This document shows, one piece after another, positions 28,957-39,577 of a DNA stretch of 64,000 nt; the first letter of the stretch is position 1; each line of letters starts with the position of its first letter. Below the pieces are notes generated by a model. It was not told the DNA's origin. It worked only from the letters and a program-made list of their open reading frames with translations, and ran no database searches. The DNA is taken from assembly GCF_026130545.1 (NCBI RefSeq), contig NZ_JAMOIM010000007.1, positions 186,001 through 250,000 on the forward strand, in the 5' to 3' direction. The position numbers and the translations under genes are program-made. The DNA is from Lichenifustis flavocetrariae (GTDB lineage: Bacteria > Pseudomonadota > Alphaproteobacteria > Rhizobiales > Beijerinckiaceae).

Positions 28957-29319
28957 TCACGCGGCTCGGGCCTTCTCAAAAGCACGAGCGACAGCTTCAG
29001 GCTCATGAGCAATCGTCGCGAGGTAGGCCAGGGCCATGCTGTCCGGTACATGCCGACCCTGTTCCCAATCGCGCAAGCGGGTCACCGCTATGCCATAGGT
29101 CTCAGCGAAGGCGGCTTGCGTCATGCCGCGCGATGCCCGCACGGCGCGCACAGCCCTGGCGGTCTGCATCCGTTTCAACTCGGCATTGGTCAGCGGAGGA
29201 TTGTCGGGGTCGCTTTCGGCGTTTTGCTCAATCAGATTGGGCGTGAGCGCGTCGAGAGCGGTCAACTGCTCCGACGTCAGTCGCGGAGGGTTGGCCGGAT
29301 CAAACCGCAGGCGTCCCAT
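28957..29319 (-). CDS. HTH antitoxin-like protein (partner of BrnT-like toxin)
   Basis: A 120-residue protein with an XRE-type helix-turn-helix in the second half (MTQAAFAETYGIAVTRLRDWEQG, about residues 65-90). Its N-terminal half is Pro/Asn-rich. The gene overlaps the BrnT-like toxin gene by 20 bases and follows it, the toxin-first order usual for this type. It should bind the toxin and repress the pair. It differs from classical BrnA, which is a ribbon-helix-helix protein. Confidence 0.8.
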   Translation of the reverse strand: MGRLRFDPANPPRLTSEQLTALDALTPNLIEQNAESDPDNPPLTNAELKRMQTARAVRAVRASRGMTQAAFAETYGIAVTRLRDWEQGRHVPDSMALAYLATIAHEPEAVARAFEKARAA

Positions 29320-29494
29320 AGGTCCGCTTTTCTTTTACATTCGAACGCCGGGCGGAAATAAGCCTGCATATTCCATCCCGCATCGTGAACACGACAGTGA
29401 ACAGGCGGTCGTCGATCAATCCGACAACCTTCCAACGCTTTTCCTCATCAGCATTACGTGCGGCGTTTTCGAACTCGGTCCCTGTCAGCATCAT
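29300..29494 (-). CDS. Short BrnT-like toxin, possibly truncated
   Basis: A 64-residue protein whose body RLFTVVFTMRDGICRLISARRSNVKEKRTYG matches the C-terminal two thirds of BrnT ribonuclease toxins. The family is about 90 residues and normally begins with a segment containing NxxKHG, absent here. An in-frame TGA lies four codons before the ATG, so the missing part cannot be recovered upstream. It is either a minimal form or a decayed toxin. The adjoining HTH gene overlaps its end. Confidence 0.7.
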   Translation of the reverse strand: MMLTGTEFENAARNADEEKRWKVVGLIDDRLFTVVFTMRDGICRLISARRSNVKEKRTYGTPAV

Positions 29495-29539
29495 AGAAAC
29501 TACGGGTCACCCGTACATACTCAAAGATCGCATCTAAAT

Positions 29540-30607
<1,068 letters not shown>

Positions 30608-30613
30608 GGCCCC

Positions 30614-31441
30614 TTATCCTTTCACCGCGCCGGCCGTGAGGCCCTGCACGAGATAGCGCTGGATGAAGAAGAAGAAGACGCAGACGGGAATGAGCGCCAG
30701 CACGCCCGCCGCCATCATCTGCCCGAAATCGACGGAAAACTTCGACACGAAGGCCAGCAATCCGACCGGAAAGGTGCTGGCCGCCGTCGAGGAATTCAAC
30801 ATGAGGGCGAAAAGCAGCTCGCTCCAGGCCGCCGTGAACACGAAGCCAAGCGTCGCGGCGATCCCGGGCAGGGTCAGGGGAAAGATGATCTGAAGCAGGG
30901 CCTGAAAGCGGCTCGCGCCATCCATCATGGCGGCTTCCTCCAACTCCTTCGGGATGCCATCGAAGAAGCTCTGCATCAGGAACACGGCGAACGGCACGTT
31001 GAAGGCCGTGTAGACGATGACGAGACCCGTCAGGCTGTTGGTCAGGCCCAGCGGCGCCAGAAGGCGGAAGATCGGGGCGACGATCATCACCAGTGGGAAC
31101 ATCTGCGTGACGAGCAGAAGCCCGACGATCCACAGCTTGCCGCCGAAGGTGAAGCGCGAGAAGGCATAACCGCCCGCCGCCGCGAAGATCGTCGAGAAAA
31201 AAGCCGTCAAGGTGGAGACGATCACGCTATTGCGAAAGAACAGCGGGAAATCCGAATGGCGGAGAACCGCCCCGTAATGGTCGAAGCTCATGCGCGACGG
31301 CCAGATCCGGACCCCTTCGCTGTACAGGAGGTCGTTCGGGGTGATCGAGACCTTGAAGAGCCAGAACAGCGGGAACAGCGCGAAGACGACGAAGAGCGCC
31401 AGCAGCCCGTAATGAAAGATCCAGTAGCCGGGATTGCGCAT
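30614..31441 (-). CDS. CUT1 ABC permease, MalG/UgpE type
   Basis: A 275-residue permease with about six membrane helices. The EAA loop is IPKELEEAAMMDGASRFQALLQIIFPLTLPG near residue 182. The ATG at 31441 overlaps the stop of the first permease as TGATG; open codons upstream in this frame are shadow. It pairs with the MalF-type permease to form the channel. Confidence 0.92.
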   Translation of the reverse strand: MRNPGYWIFHYGLLALFVVFALFPLFWLFKVSITPNDLLYSEGVRIWPSRMSFDHYGAVLRHSDFPLFFRNSVIVSTLTAFFSTIFAAAGGYAFSRFTFGGKLWIVGLLLVTQMFPLVMIVAPIFRLLAPLGLTNSLTGLVIVYTAFNVPFAVFLMQSFFDGIPKELEEAAMMDGASRFQALLQIIFPLTLPGIAATLGFVFTAAWSELLFALMLNSSTAASTFPVGLLAFVSKFSVDFGQMMAAGVLALIPVCVFFFFIQRYLVQGLTAGAVKG

Positions 31442-32373
31442 CAGTGCCGCGCCAGCAAGGTCTGGCGCACGGCAACGAGCGCCATCGCATAGGCGAGCAG
31501 CAGCACGAGCATCACGGCCGCCAGCGCCGAGGCGTAGCCGAAATCGAGCCGCTGGAAGGCCTGTGTGAAGATGTAGCTCGCGAGGATCTGGGTCGAATCG
31601 GCGGGGCCGCCATGCGTCATCACCACGATCAGGTCGGCCGAATTGGCGATCCACACGGTGCGCAGCAACACCGTGATGGCCATGGTGGGGGCCAGGAACG
31701 GCAGGGTGATGGAGCGAAACCGCTCCACCGCGCCGGCCCCGTCGATGGCGGCGGCCTCGTAGATGTCCTTCGGGATGGATTGCAGGGCGGCCAGCAGCGT
31801 GATGGCGAAGAACGGGATGCCCCACCAGACCATGGCGATGATCGGCCCCCAGATCGCATGGTCGGGGCTCGACAGGATGTTATCGGGCGTTTGCATCAAG
31901 CCGAGCGCCTGGAACACGTAGGGCAACGGTCCGATCACGGGGTTGAACATCCAGGCCCAGTTGAGGCCCGATAGAAAACTCGGCACCGCCCAGGGCAGGA
32001 AGACCAGCGCCTGGATCAGGCCACGGCCCCGGAAGGGCTGGTTGAGCAGCAGCGCCAACGTCAGCCCAAGGCCGAACTGCAGCGCGACGCAAACGATCGT
32101 CCAGATGGCGGTGTTCTGCAGCGCATTCCAAAAATTCGCATCCGCCCAGATCTCGCCGAAATGCGTGAGGCCGATGTAATCGCCGCTCGCCGGGTCGAGC
32201 AGGACAAGATCGCGGAACGCATAGGAGAGCCCGACGATCAGCGGCACCAGCATGATGGCGGCGATGAGAAACAGGGCCGGAAAGCAATAGAGATAGGGCT
32301 CGGCCTTCAGGACGATGCGGCGCAGCAGCGCGTGAGGTGGGGCGGGCGAGGCGGAGAGGTCGAGGGTGGTCAT
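31441..32373 (-). CDS. CUT1 ABC permease, MalF/UgpA type
   Basis: A 310-residue permease with a first helix near residue 28. The EAA loop is IPKDIYEAAAIDGAGAVERFRSITLPFLAP near residue 205. WAWMFNPVIGPLPYVFQALGL matches UgpA/MalF proteins. It is separated from the binding-protein gene by a 150-base gap filled with a palindromic element. Confidence 0.92.
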   Translation of the reverse strand: MTTLDLSASPAPPHALLRRIVLKAEPYLYCFPALFLIAAIMLVPLIVGLSYAFRDLVLLDPASGDYIGLTHFGEIWADANFWNALQNTAIWTIVCVALQFGLGLTLALLLNQPFRGRGLIQALVFLPWAVPSFLSGLNWAWMFNPVIGPLPYVFQALGLMQTPDNILSSPDHAIWGPIIAMVWWGIPFFAITLLAALQSIPKDIYEAAAIDGAGAVERFRSITLPFLAPTMAITVLLRTVWIANSADLIVVMTHGGPADSTQILASYIFTQAFQRLDFGYASALAAVMLVLLLAYAMALVAVRQTLLARH

Positions 32374-32385
32374 AGAGAAGTGCTC

Positions 32386-32510
32386 CCTTCTCCCGTGCGA
32401 ACGGGAGAAGGTGTCGCGGCGAAGCAGTGACGGATGAGGGTCGGCTCGGCGTCTGAGGTCGCCCTCATCCGCCCCTCCGGGGCACCTTCTCCCGCTCGCG
32501 TGGGAGAAGG
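32386..32510. repeat. Palindromic element, copy C, between binding protein and permease genes
   Basis: CCTTCTCCCG (32386-32395) pairs with CGGGAGAAGG (32402-32411). CGGATGAGGG (32431-32440) pairs with CCCTCATCCG (32462-32471). CCTTCTCCC (32485-32493) pairs with GGGAGAAGG (32502-32510). It is the same element as in dnaE2, here in a non-coding position. Confidence 0.85.
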
Positions 32511-32524
32511 AAAGACGAGACCTC

Positions 32525-33787
32525 TCACTTCTTCGCCATGTCCTTCTTCTTCGCCTTGGTCAGCGCATCGGCCCATTGGGTGTTCAACTGCTCGGGCGTG
32601 ATCTGGCCGAGCAACGCCTGCTGGCTCGTCTTGACCGCGATTGAATCGGCGAAATACGCGAAGCCCGACAGGTAGGTCGGCATCACCAGCGGATGCACGT
32701 CCTTGTCGGCAAGTTCGTTGAACCAACCCTTGAACTGCTCGCCCGCGTAGAACGGGTCGGTCTCGGCCGCCTTATAGATCGGCAAGGCGCCCGTGCGCTT
32801 GTTCCAGGCGATGTTGCCTTCCGGCCCGTCGAGCGCCGCGATCAGCTTCCAGGAGAGATCCTTGTTCTTCGAGTCCGCGAACATCGACCAGCCCGCATAG
32901 CCGATGGTGGGGTAGGCCTTGCCGCTCGGGCCCTTCGGCATGGTGGTGACGCCGAATTCGTCCGGCTTCATGCGCTCCGCGATCGCGATCAGGGCATCCG
33001 GGTCCTGATCCAGCATGGCGCAGGTGCCGGAATAGAAGCCCGAGACGATCTCGTTGAAGCCCCAGTTGACGCTGTCCTTCGGGGCCGCGCCGCTCTTGTA
33101 GAGATCCACCAGCACGGCCGAGCCCTTGACCCAATCGGGCTCACTCATCGTCGAGGTGCCGTCGGGTTTGAAGAACTCGTCCGAGCCCGCCATCGTGGCG
33201 CCGAACATCATCCAGCCGTTCAGGCCGCCGGGGCCGCCGCGAAGGCAATAGCCGGACTTGCCCGGGATCGTCGCGATCTTCTTGGCGTCGGCCACGAAGT
33301 CGTCGACCGTCTTGGGCGGCGTCTCGATGCCGGCCTGCTTGAACAGCACCTTGTTGTAGAACAGGGCGCGCAGATAGAAGCCGTAGGGGAGCATGTAAGC
33401 CGTCTTGTCGACGAAGCGGCCCATTTCCAGCGCGCGATCGTTCAGGCCCTTGGTGTTGTCCCACTTGGCCAGATAGGGCTCTAGGTTCTCAAGCCGCTTC
33501 GAGCCCACGTAGAGGGCGAGCCACCGGTCGGGCATTTCCATGACGTCCGGCGTGTCGCCGGCCGACACCATGGTGGCGAATTTCTCGAAGGCTTGACCCC
33601 AGGGCAGCGAGGTGATCTCGACATGGGTGCCCGGATTGGCTTTCTCGAAGCCGGCGACGATCTCCTTCAGGGTCTCGGTCCGCTCGGGGCTGGTGATGAC
33701 CTCGACAAGCTTCAGCGTCGTGTCGGCGGCGGCCGGCGCGAGCCCGACGAGTGTCAGGGCGGTGGTCACGAGCAGGCGTTTCAACAT
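32525..33787 (-). CDS. Extracellular solute-binding protein, family 1
   Basis: A 420-residue periplasmic binding protein with a signal peptide cleaved after AAA near residue 21. Typical segments are VVEVITSP-like start, GFEKANPGTHVEITSLPWGQAFEKF near residue 45, and KAYPTIGYAGWSMFADSKNKDLSWK near 300. It captures the substrate for the downstream CUT1 permeases. Sugars or sugar-like compounds are usual for the family; the linked PLP enzyme hints at something amino-acid-like. The stop is followed by the repeat element. Confidence 0.92.
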   Translation of the reverse strand: MLKRLLVTTALTLVGLAPAAADTTLKLVEVITSPERTETLKEIVAGFEKANPGTHVEITSLPWGQAFEKFATMVSAGDTPDVMEMPDRWLALYVGSKRLENLEPYLAKWDNTKGLNDRALEMGRFVDKTAYMLPYGFYLRALFYNKVLFKQAGIETPPKTVDDFVADAKKIATIPGKSGYCLRGGPGGLNGWMMFGATMAGSDEFFKPDGTSTMSEPDWVKGSAVLVDLYKSGAAPKDSVNWGFNEIVSGFYSGTCAMLDQDPDALIAIAERMKPDEFGVTTMPKGPSGKAYPTIGYAGWSMFADSKNKDLSWKLIAALDGPEGNIAWNKRTGALPIYKAAETDPFYAGEQFKGWFNELADKDVHPLVMPTYLSGFAYFADSIAVKTSQQALLGQITPEQLNTQWADALTKAKKKDMAKK

Positions 33788-33797
33788 CGCGTTTCCC

Positions 33798-34961
33798 CTA
33801 TCGTTTGGCGGTCTCGAAGGCCGCGGTGAGGTCCGACCAGAGGGCGTTGGTTCCCTCCAAACCGACGTGGAGGCGCACCATGCGCTCCGGCACGCCGAAA
33901 TCCACCGCCGAGTTTGGACCCGCGGCCTGAACGCGCGTGACGAGGGCCGGCACCACGAGGCTCTCGTGACCGCCCCAGCTCACACCGATCTTGAAGAGCT
34001 TCAGCGCATCGCAGAAGACCGGGATGTCGAGGCTTTCATGCGCCTCGAAGGAGAACAAGCCGGTTGTTCCGAGAAGGCCGGGCGGCAGGCGATTGGCGAG
34101 GCCGGGGTGATGCACGGCCGTGACCAATGGATGCGCAACCAGATGCCGCGCCAGTGTGAGCGCCGAGGCCTCGTGAGCCCGCACCCTCTCGGGCAGCGTG
34201 CGCAGCCCACGCAACAGCAGCCACGCCTCGAAGGGGGCGAGCTTCGCCCCGATATACGGGCAGATGGTGCGGCGGATGTGGTCGACGAGTTCGTGCCGCC
34301 CCGCCACGACGCCGGCCACCACATCGCTGTGGCCGCCGATATATTTCGACGCCGAGTGGATCACGAGGTCGACGCCGAGCGTGGCCGGCTGCTGGAAGAC
34401 CGGCGTCGCCCAGGAATTGTCGATCATCGTCATCACGCCGTGCCGTCGGGCGAGCGCCGCCAGCGTCCCGACGTCATGTGCCTCCATCATCCAGCTATTG
34501 GGGCTTTCGAGGTAGAGCAGCTTCGCGCCGGGCAGCACCGCAGCGATGGCGTCGGGGTCGCCTCCGTCCACATAGACGGTCGATACGTCCCAGCCCTTCA
34601 ACAGGCCTTCGAAGAGCCTATACGCATCCGGATAGACATGCCGCACGCAGACGATGCGGTCGCCAGGCTTGATGAAGGCAAGGATCGCTCCCGAGATCGC
34701 GGCCATGCCGCTCGGAAACCCGATCGCGTCATCGGTCTGCTCAAGCGCCGCCATCTTTTCCTCGAAGGCGCTTACGGTCGGGTTGCCGACCCGCGAGTAG
34801 ACCGGCCGGCTCTTCCGGCCCGCATAGGTCTCGACCATGTCGGCCATGCTCGGGAAGGTGAACAGCGAGGTCTGCACGATCGGCGGCACGACGGCGTCGA
34901 AGGCGTGGGCGCCATCATGCGCGACGATGAGCCGAGCGCGTTCGGCGGGATCGATCGTCAT
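33798..34961 (-). CDS. Cys/Met-metabolism PLP-dependent enzyme (gamma-family lyase)
   Basis: A 387-residue enzyme of the cystathionine beta/gamma-lyase and methionine gamma-lyase family. PLP-stacking and phosphate segments are SRVGNPTVSAFEEKMAALE and GFPSGMAAISG. The cofactor lysine is in HSASKYIGGHSDV near residue 200, and RMVRLHVGLEG is the C-terminal carboxylate-binding part. It should cleave or exchange a C-S or similar bond at an amino-acid side chain. Its ATG overlaps the regulator's stop as ATGA, and the binding-protein gene follows after 10 bases. The substrate is not predictable from sequence. Confidence 0.9.
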   Translation of the reverse strand: MTIDPAERARLIVAHDGAHAFDAVVPPIVQTSLFTFPSMADMVETYAGRKSRPVYSRVGNPTVSAFEEKMAALEQTDDAIGFPSGMAAISGAILAFIKPGDRIVCVRHVYPDAYRLFEGLLKGWDVSTVYVDGGDPDAIAAVLPGAKLLYLESPNSWMMEAHDVGTLAALARRHGVMTMIDNSWATPVFQQPATLGVDLVIHSASKYIGGHSDVVAGVVAGRHELVDHIRRTICPYIGAKLAPFEAWLLLRGLRTLPERVRAHEASALTLARHLVAHPLVTAVHHPGLANRLPPGLLGTTGLFSFEAHESLDIPVFCDALKLFKIGVSWGGHESLVVPALVTRVQAAGPNSAVDFGVPERMVRLHVGLEGTNALWSDLTAAFETAKR

Positions 34962-35698
34962 CGTGCCATGGCCCTGATGTCCTCTTCGACGATCGCCAGG
35001 ATGGCCTTCGTCTTGCGCCGCGCCTTTTTCTCGTCCCCCTTGTGGATCGCCTCGAAGAGCTCGCGATGGAAGGGGAACGAGCGGCGCGCGAAATCGGGCC
35101 TGTCGAACGGCTTGTCGAAAAAGTGTTCGAAGCCTTCCCGGATCCCCTCCAGCAATTGCCGGAACAGCGGGTTGCCGGTGGCGTCATAGATGGCGAGATG
35201 GAACGCCAGGTCCTCACGCCCCGCCGTGCCCCTGGCCAGATGTACCAGTTCCATGGCGTCGAGCTTTTCCTCGATGATGCGCAGATCTTTCGCCGTGGCG
35301 TGGCGCGCCGCGATCGCACTGGCTTCGACCTCCAAGCCGCGCCGGACCTCCAAGGTCTGCAGCAGTCGGTCCCGCAACGCCCCGGGCTCGATGGTCAGCG
35401 GGACATGGATGGCATCGGCCGACGCCACCCTCCGCAGATAGGTGCCGCTGCCTTTGCGCGCTTCGACGATCCCGAGCGCCTGGAACTGGCGAATGACCTC
35501 GCGGACCGTGGAGCGGCCGACCGCCAACGACCTCATCAGATCCCGCTCTGCAGGAATGCGATCGCCCGGTCGAAGTGCGGCCTGACCGATGTAATCCGAC
35601 AGCGCCCGGGACACGCTCTCCACACGATCGCTGCGCGGCAGCGGCGCGAGTCCGGGAGGCATCTGGACTGGGGCGGCTCTGGCGGGGGTAGAGGCCAC
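34958..35698 (-). CDS. FadR-subfamily GntR regulator
   Basis: A 246-residue regulator. The winged helix at about residues 30-92 includes IPAERDLMRSLAVGRSTVREVIRQF. The C-terminal all-helical FCD domain has metal-type residues in LAFHLAIYDATGNPLF and FHRELFEAI. It is the first gene of the PLP-enzyme/CUT1 operon and probably controls it in response to the imported compound. Confidence 0.92.
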   Translation of the reverse strand: MASTPARAAPVQMPPGLAPLPRSDRVESVSRALSDYIGQAALRPGDRIPAERDLMRSLAVGRSTVREVIRQFQALGIVEARKGSGTYLRRVASADAIHVPLTIEPGALRDRLLQTLEVRRGLEVEASAIAARHATAKDLRIIEEKLDAMELVHLARGTAGREDLAFHLAIYDATGNPLFRQLLEGIREGFEHFFDKPFDRPDFARRSFPFHRELFEAIHKGDEKKARRKTKAILAIVEEDIRAMAR

Positions 35699-35711
35699 GT
35701 TGTACCCGAAT

Positions 35712-35722
35712 TGGTCTGACGT
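35712..35722 (-). promoter_or_regulatory. Candidate FadR/GntR operator
   Basis: TGGTCTGACGT resembles the FadR-subfamily pattern TNGTNNNACNA with one mismatch. It lies 14 bases before the regulator start, fitting autoregulation of the operon. Confidence 0.35.
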
Positions 35723-35849
35723 CTGATGTTCTACGCACGTCTCGGTTAAGTCAAGACGCTGGATCCTGTCGATGGAACTTGTTCATCGCCAGGTGACCAT
35801 CGCCGCTTCGACACGCCTTAGGCAGTTCGGGCTGCGGCGACGAAGACAC

Positions 35850-35874
35850 GGAACGGTGAGGACTATCAAACGTT
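35850..35874 (+). promoter_or_regulatory. General-stress (EcfG-type) promoter GGAAC-N16-CGTT
   Basis: GGAAC at 35850-35854, exactly 16 bases, then CGTT at 35871-35874. This is a full match to the alphaproteobacterial EcfG consensus. Transcription should begin near 35881 and read the Pmp3-type gene at 35931. Confidence 0.7.
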
Positions 35875-35886
35875 ATGTCCACATAC

Positions 35887-35910
35887 GTGGATCAGTCTGT
35901 CCTGATCCAC
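35887..35910 (+). promoter_or_regulatory. 5'-leader hairpin before the Pmp3-type gene
   Basis: GTGGATCAG (35887-35895) and CTGATCCAC (35902-35910) form a perfect 9-bp stem with a 6-base loop, ending three bases before the AAGGAG ribosome site. TCCAC at 35878-35882 could pair instead with GTGGA at 35887-35891, if it is transcribed. Confidence 0.55.
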
Positions 35911-35930
35911 CCCAAGGAGCATCTATCGCC

Positions 35931-36095
35931 GTGGTCATGATCCTCATCTGCTTCATCGCACCCTGGCTCGCGATGTTCCTGCGAGGGCACATCATTCAAG
36001 GCATTTTGTGCATCATCCTGCACATCACCTTGATCGGCTGGATCCCAGCGACGATTTGGGCCTTGGTGGTCACGCAGCGCGAGAGTGCGGCTTAG
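35931..36095 (+). CDS. UPF0057/Pmp3-family small membrane protein
   Basis: A 54-residue protein with two membrane helices (ICFIAPWLAMFL and ILCIILHITLIGWIPATIWALVV). The GWIPATIWA segment matches the Pmp3/YqaE family. Members are linked to osmotic and salt stress and membrane potential, without a fixed mechanism. The GTG at 35931 follows GGAG by 11 bases; an ATG six bases later is also possible. A general-stress promoter lies upstream. Confidence 0.8.
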   Translation: MVMILICFIAPWLAMFLRGHIIQGILCIILHITLIGWIPATIWALVVTQRESAA

Positions 36096-36561
36096 GTCTG
36101 GATCGGATCCTGCAGGCGTTTTTTGGAAAGCTCCACGCCCTTGGCCTAGGTCCAATAAGCCGCGAGGATCCATTCTTGTCGCCAGCTGGAGACATGGTGT
36201 CGCTGGAGCTGTCGAAAGCGTTCTGGCGCGCGGCCAATCACGGCTCGTAGCTACCGTCATAGCCGACCACACTGGCCATCAGCATCGCGATCACGCTGTC
36301 GTGGTCGTGCATGCCAGCCCGATGCGTGGCCGCGATGGCCTCGGTCCTCGACTTGGTGGCGGCAGCTGCCGCGAGGTTCACGGTCAGCTTAGTTGATACG
36401 CTTTCGGTTGCCGGCTTTCAAAAGAGGCTGGCCGGCTTAGAACATCACATATTTTCGGGATGCATGTCTAAATTCTTGAGGAGCCGGGGCTTCTCAAAAG
36501 GCCTGGAGATGCAGGCTCATCGCTCCGAACGCCCGATATGTCGCCGGTGTCAGCCGAAGCG
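36096..36561. other. 466-bp gene-free stretch with a possible gene remnant
   Basis: No clear gene. On the minus strand, 36417-36238 is open and reads like the helical C-terminus of a protein (TEAIAATHRAGMHDHD, then MLMASVVGYDGSYEP and a stop). It has no credible start, so it may be a relic. No T-run terminator is visible after atpC. Confidence 0.45.
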
Positions 36562-36969
36562 TTAGACGCCCGGCATCGTCATCTGCAGGGATTTCAGTTG
36601 ATCGACACGCTCCGATGCGATCCGACGGCTGTCCTCAGTCTTGGAGGCCGCGAGAACCTCGTTCGCGTCCTGGAGCTCGATTTCGAGTTTGGCCGCGTCG
36701 AATTCTTCGACCGGCATGGCCGATTCGGCCAGGATGGTCAGGCCGTTCGGCGCTACATCGGCGAAGCCGCCGCGCACGAAAAGGCGCGTGCGCTTGCCGC
36801 CGGCTTCACCGATCGTGACCACACCCGGGCGAAGTGTCGTCATCAGCGGCGCGTGGTCCTTGAGCACCGTCAGGTCGCCCTCGACACCCGGTACGACGAC
36901 TTCTTCGACCTCACCGGAAAACAGGAGGCGCTCGGGGGAGACGAGTTCGAACGGGAAAGGGGCGGCCAT
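36562..36969 (-). CDS. atpC: F1 ATP synthase epsilon subunit
   Basis: A 135-residue subunit of the F1 central stalk. FELVSPERLLFSGEVEEVVVPGVEGDLTVLKDHAP is the canonical N-terminal beta-sandwich, and a C-terminal helical part follows from about residue 90. It couples rotation to catalysis and can inhibit ATP hydrolysis. It is the last gene of the F1 operon, 200 bases after atpD. Confidence 0.97.
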   Translation of the reverse strand: MAAPFPFELVSPERLLFSGEVEEVVVPGVEGDLTVLKDHAPLMTTLRPGVVTIGEAGGKRTRLFVRGGFADVAPNGLTILAESAMPVEEFDAAKLEIELQDANEVLAASKTEDSRRIASERVDQLKSLQMTMPGV

Positions 36970-37169
36970 GCTAGTCCTGATCCTTCATCGAGATGTCGAC
37001 GCGGTTCCGTCGACCATCATGGCCGGGTTCGACCCAACCATGACCAAAAGCACTTCCCACCCATTGCCACAGCACGTCGACACCGATGTACTGACTGGCC
37101 AGACACCCGGCATCGCATCAACCGGCCGTTCGGGCCTGTGGTCCGGGCGGGCGCCCGCTCTGAACCCTG

Positions 37170-38615
<1,446 letters not shown>

Positions 38616-38669
38616 CTACTGGCTGCGGCGCGGAGCGCCTGACTGATTTCAAGTGAACCGAACATGGCG

Positions 38670-39545
38670 TCAGAGCGCCTCTGCGCCCGAGATGATCTCG
38701 ATGAGTTCCTTCGTGATCATCGCCTGACGCGACCGGTTGTATTTCATGGTCTGCTTCTTGATCATCTCGCCCGCATTGCGGGTGGCACTGTCCATGGCGC
38801 TCATCCGCGCACCCTGTTCGGAAGCGGCATTTTCGAGGAGCGCCCGGAAGATTTGGATCGAAATGTTCTGCGGCAAAAGCGACGCCAGGATCGTCTCTTC
38901 GTCCGGCTCGTATTCATAGATCACGCCGTTGCCGGTGGCGGGTGTGTCGGACGCAGGCAGTTCCGCCGGGATCAGCCGCAGCGCCGTCGGCACCTGGGCG
39001 ATCACGGAGCGGAAGCGCGAGAAGAACAGGGTACAGACGTCGAATTCGCCCGCCTCGAACATTGCGATGATGCGCTTGCCGATCGGATCGGCATGCTCGT
39101 AGCCAAGCCGCTTCACGGCACGAAGGTCGACGACATCAATGATCTGACCACCGAACTGCCGCCGCAGGATGTCTGCGCCCTTCTTGCCGATGCAGAGGAT
39201 TTTGACAGTCTTGCCCTGCCCCATGAGCCGGACCGCATGGTCACGGGCGAGACGCGAGATCGACGAGTTGAAGGCCCCGCAAAGGCCTCGCTCGGCGGTG
39301 GCGACGACCAGAAGATGCACCTGGTCCTTGCCGTTGCCGGCCAGCAGAGCCGGGCCACCGGATCCGACGCCGGCCGCGAGGTTAGCCAGCACTTTTTCCA
39401 TCCGCTCGGCGAAGGGACGTGCCGCCTCGGCCGCCATTTGGGCGCGGCGCAATTTCGCAGCCGCGACCATCTGCATGGCCTTGGTGATCTTCTGCGTGGC
39501 CTTGACCGAGGAGATCCGGTTCCGGAGGTCCTTCAACGAGGGCAT
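38670..39545 (-). CDS. atpG: F1 ATP synthase gamma subunit
   Basis: A 291-residue rotor subunit. The N-terminal coiled-coil helix ([30 protein letters not shown]) and the C-terminal signature [21 protein letters not shown] are both intact, as is the middle segment [12 protein letters not shown]. It lies between atpA (32 bases upstream) and atpD (66 bases downstream). Confidence 0.98.
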   Translation of the reverse strand: MPSLKDLRNRISSVKATQKITKAMQMVAAAKLRRAQMAAEAARPFAERMEKVLANLAAGVGSGGPALLAGNGKDQVHLLVVATAERGLCGAFNSSISRLARDHAVRLMGQGKTVKILCIGKKGADILRRQFGGQIIDVVDLRAVKRLGYEHADPIGKRIIAMFEAGEFDVCTLFFSRFRSVIAQVPTALRLIPAELPASDTPATGNGVIYEYEPDEETILASLLPQNISIQIFRALLENAASEQGARMSAMDSATRNAGEMIKKQTMKYNRSRQAMITKELIEIISGAEAL

Positions 39546-39577
39546 GGGTTAACCTGTCCTTGATCTGGTTCCGGGTC

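Noticed and set aside
33612-35189. 525-codon plus-strand frame opposite the PLP enzyme gene
   Set aside because: Shadow of the lyase, binding-protein and regulator genes; no recognisable domain.
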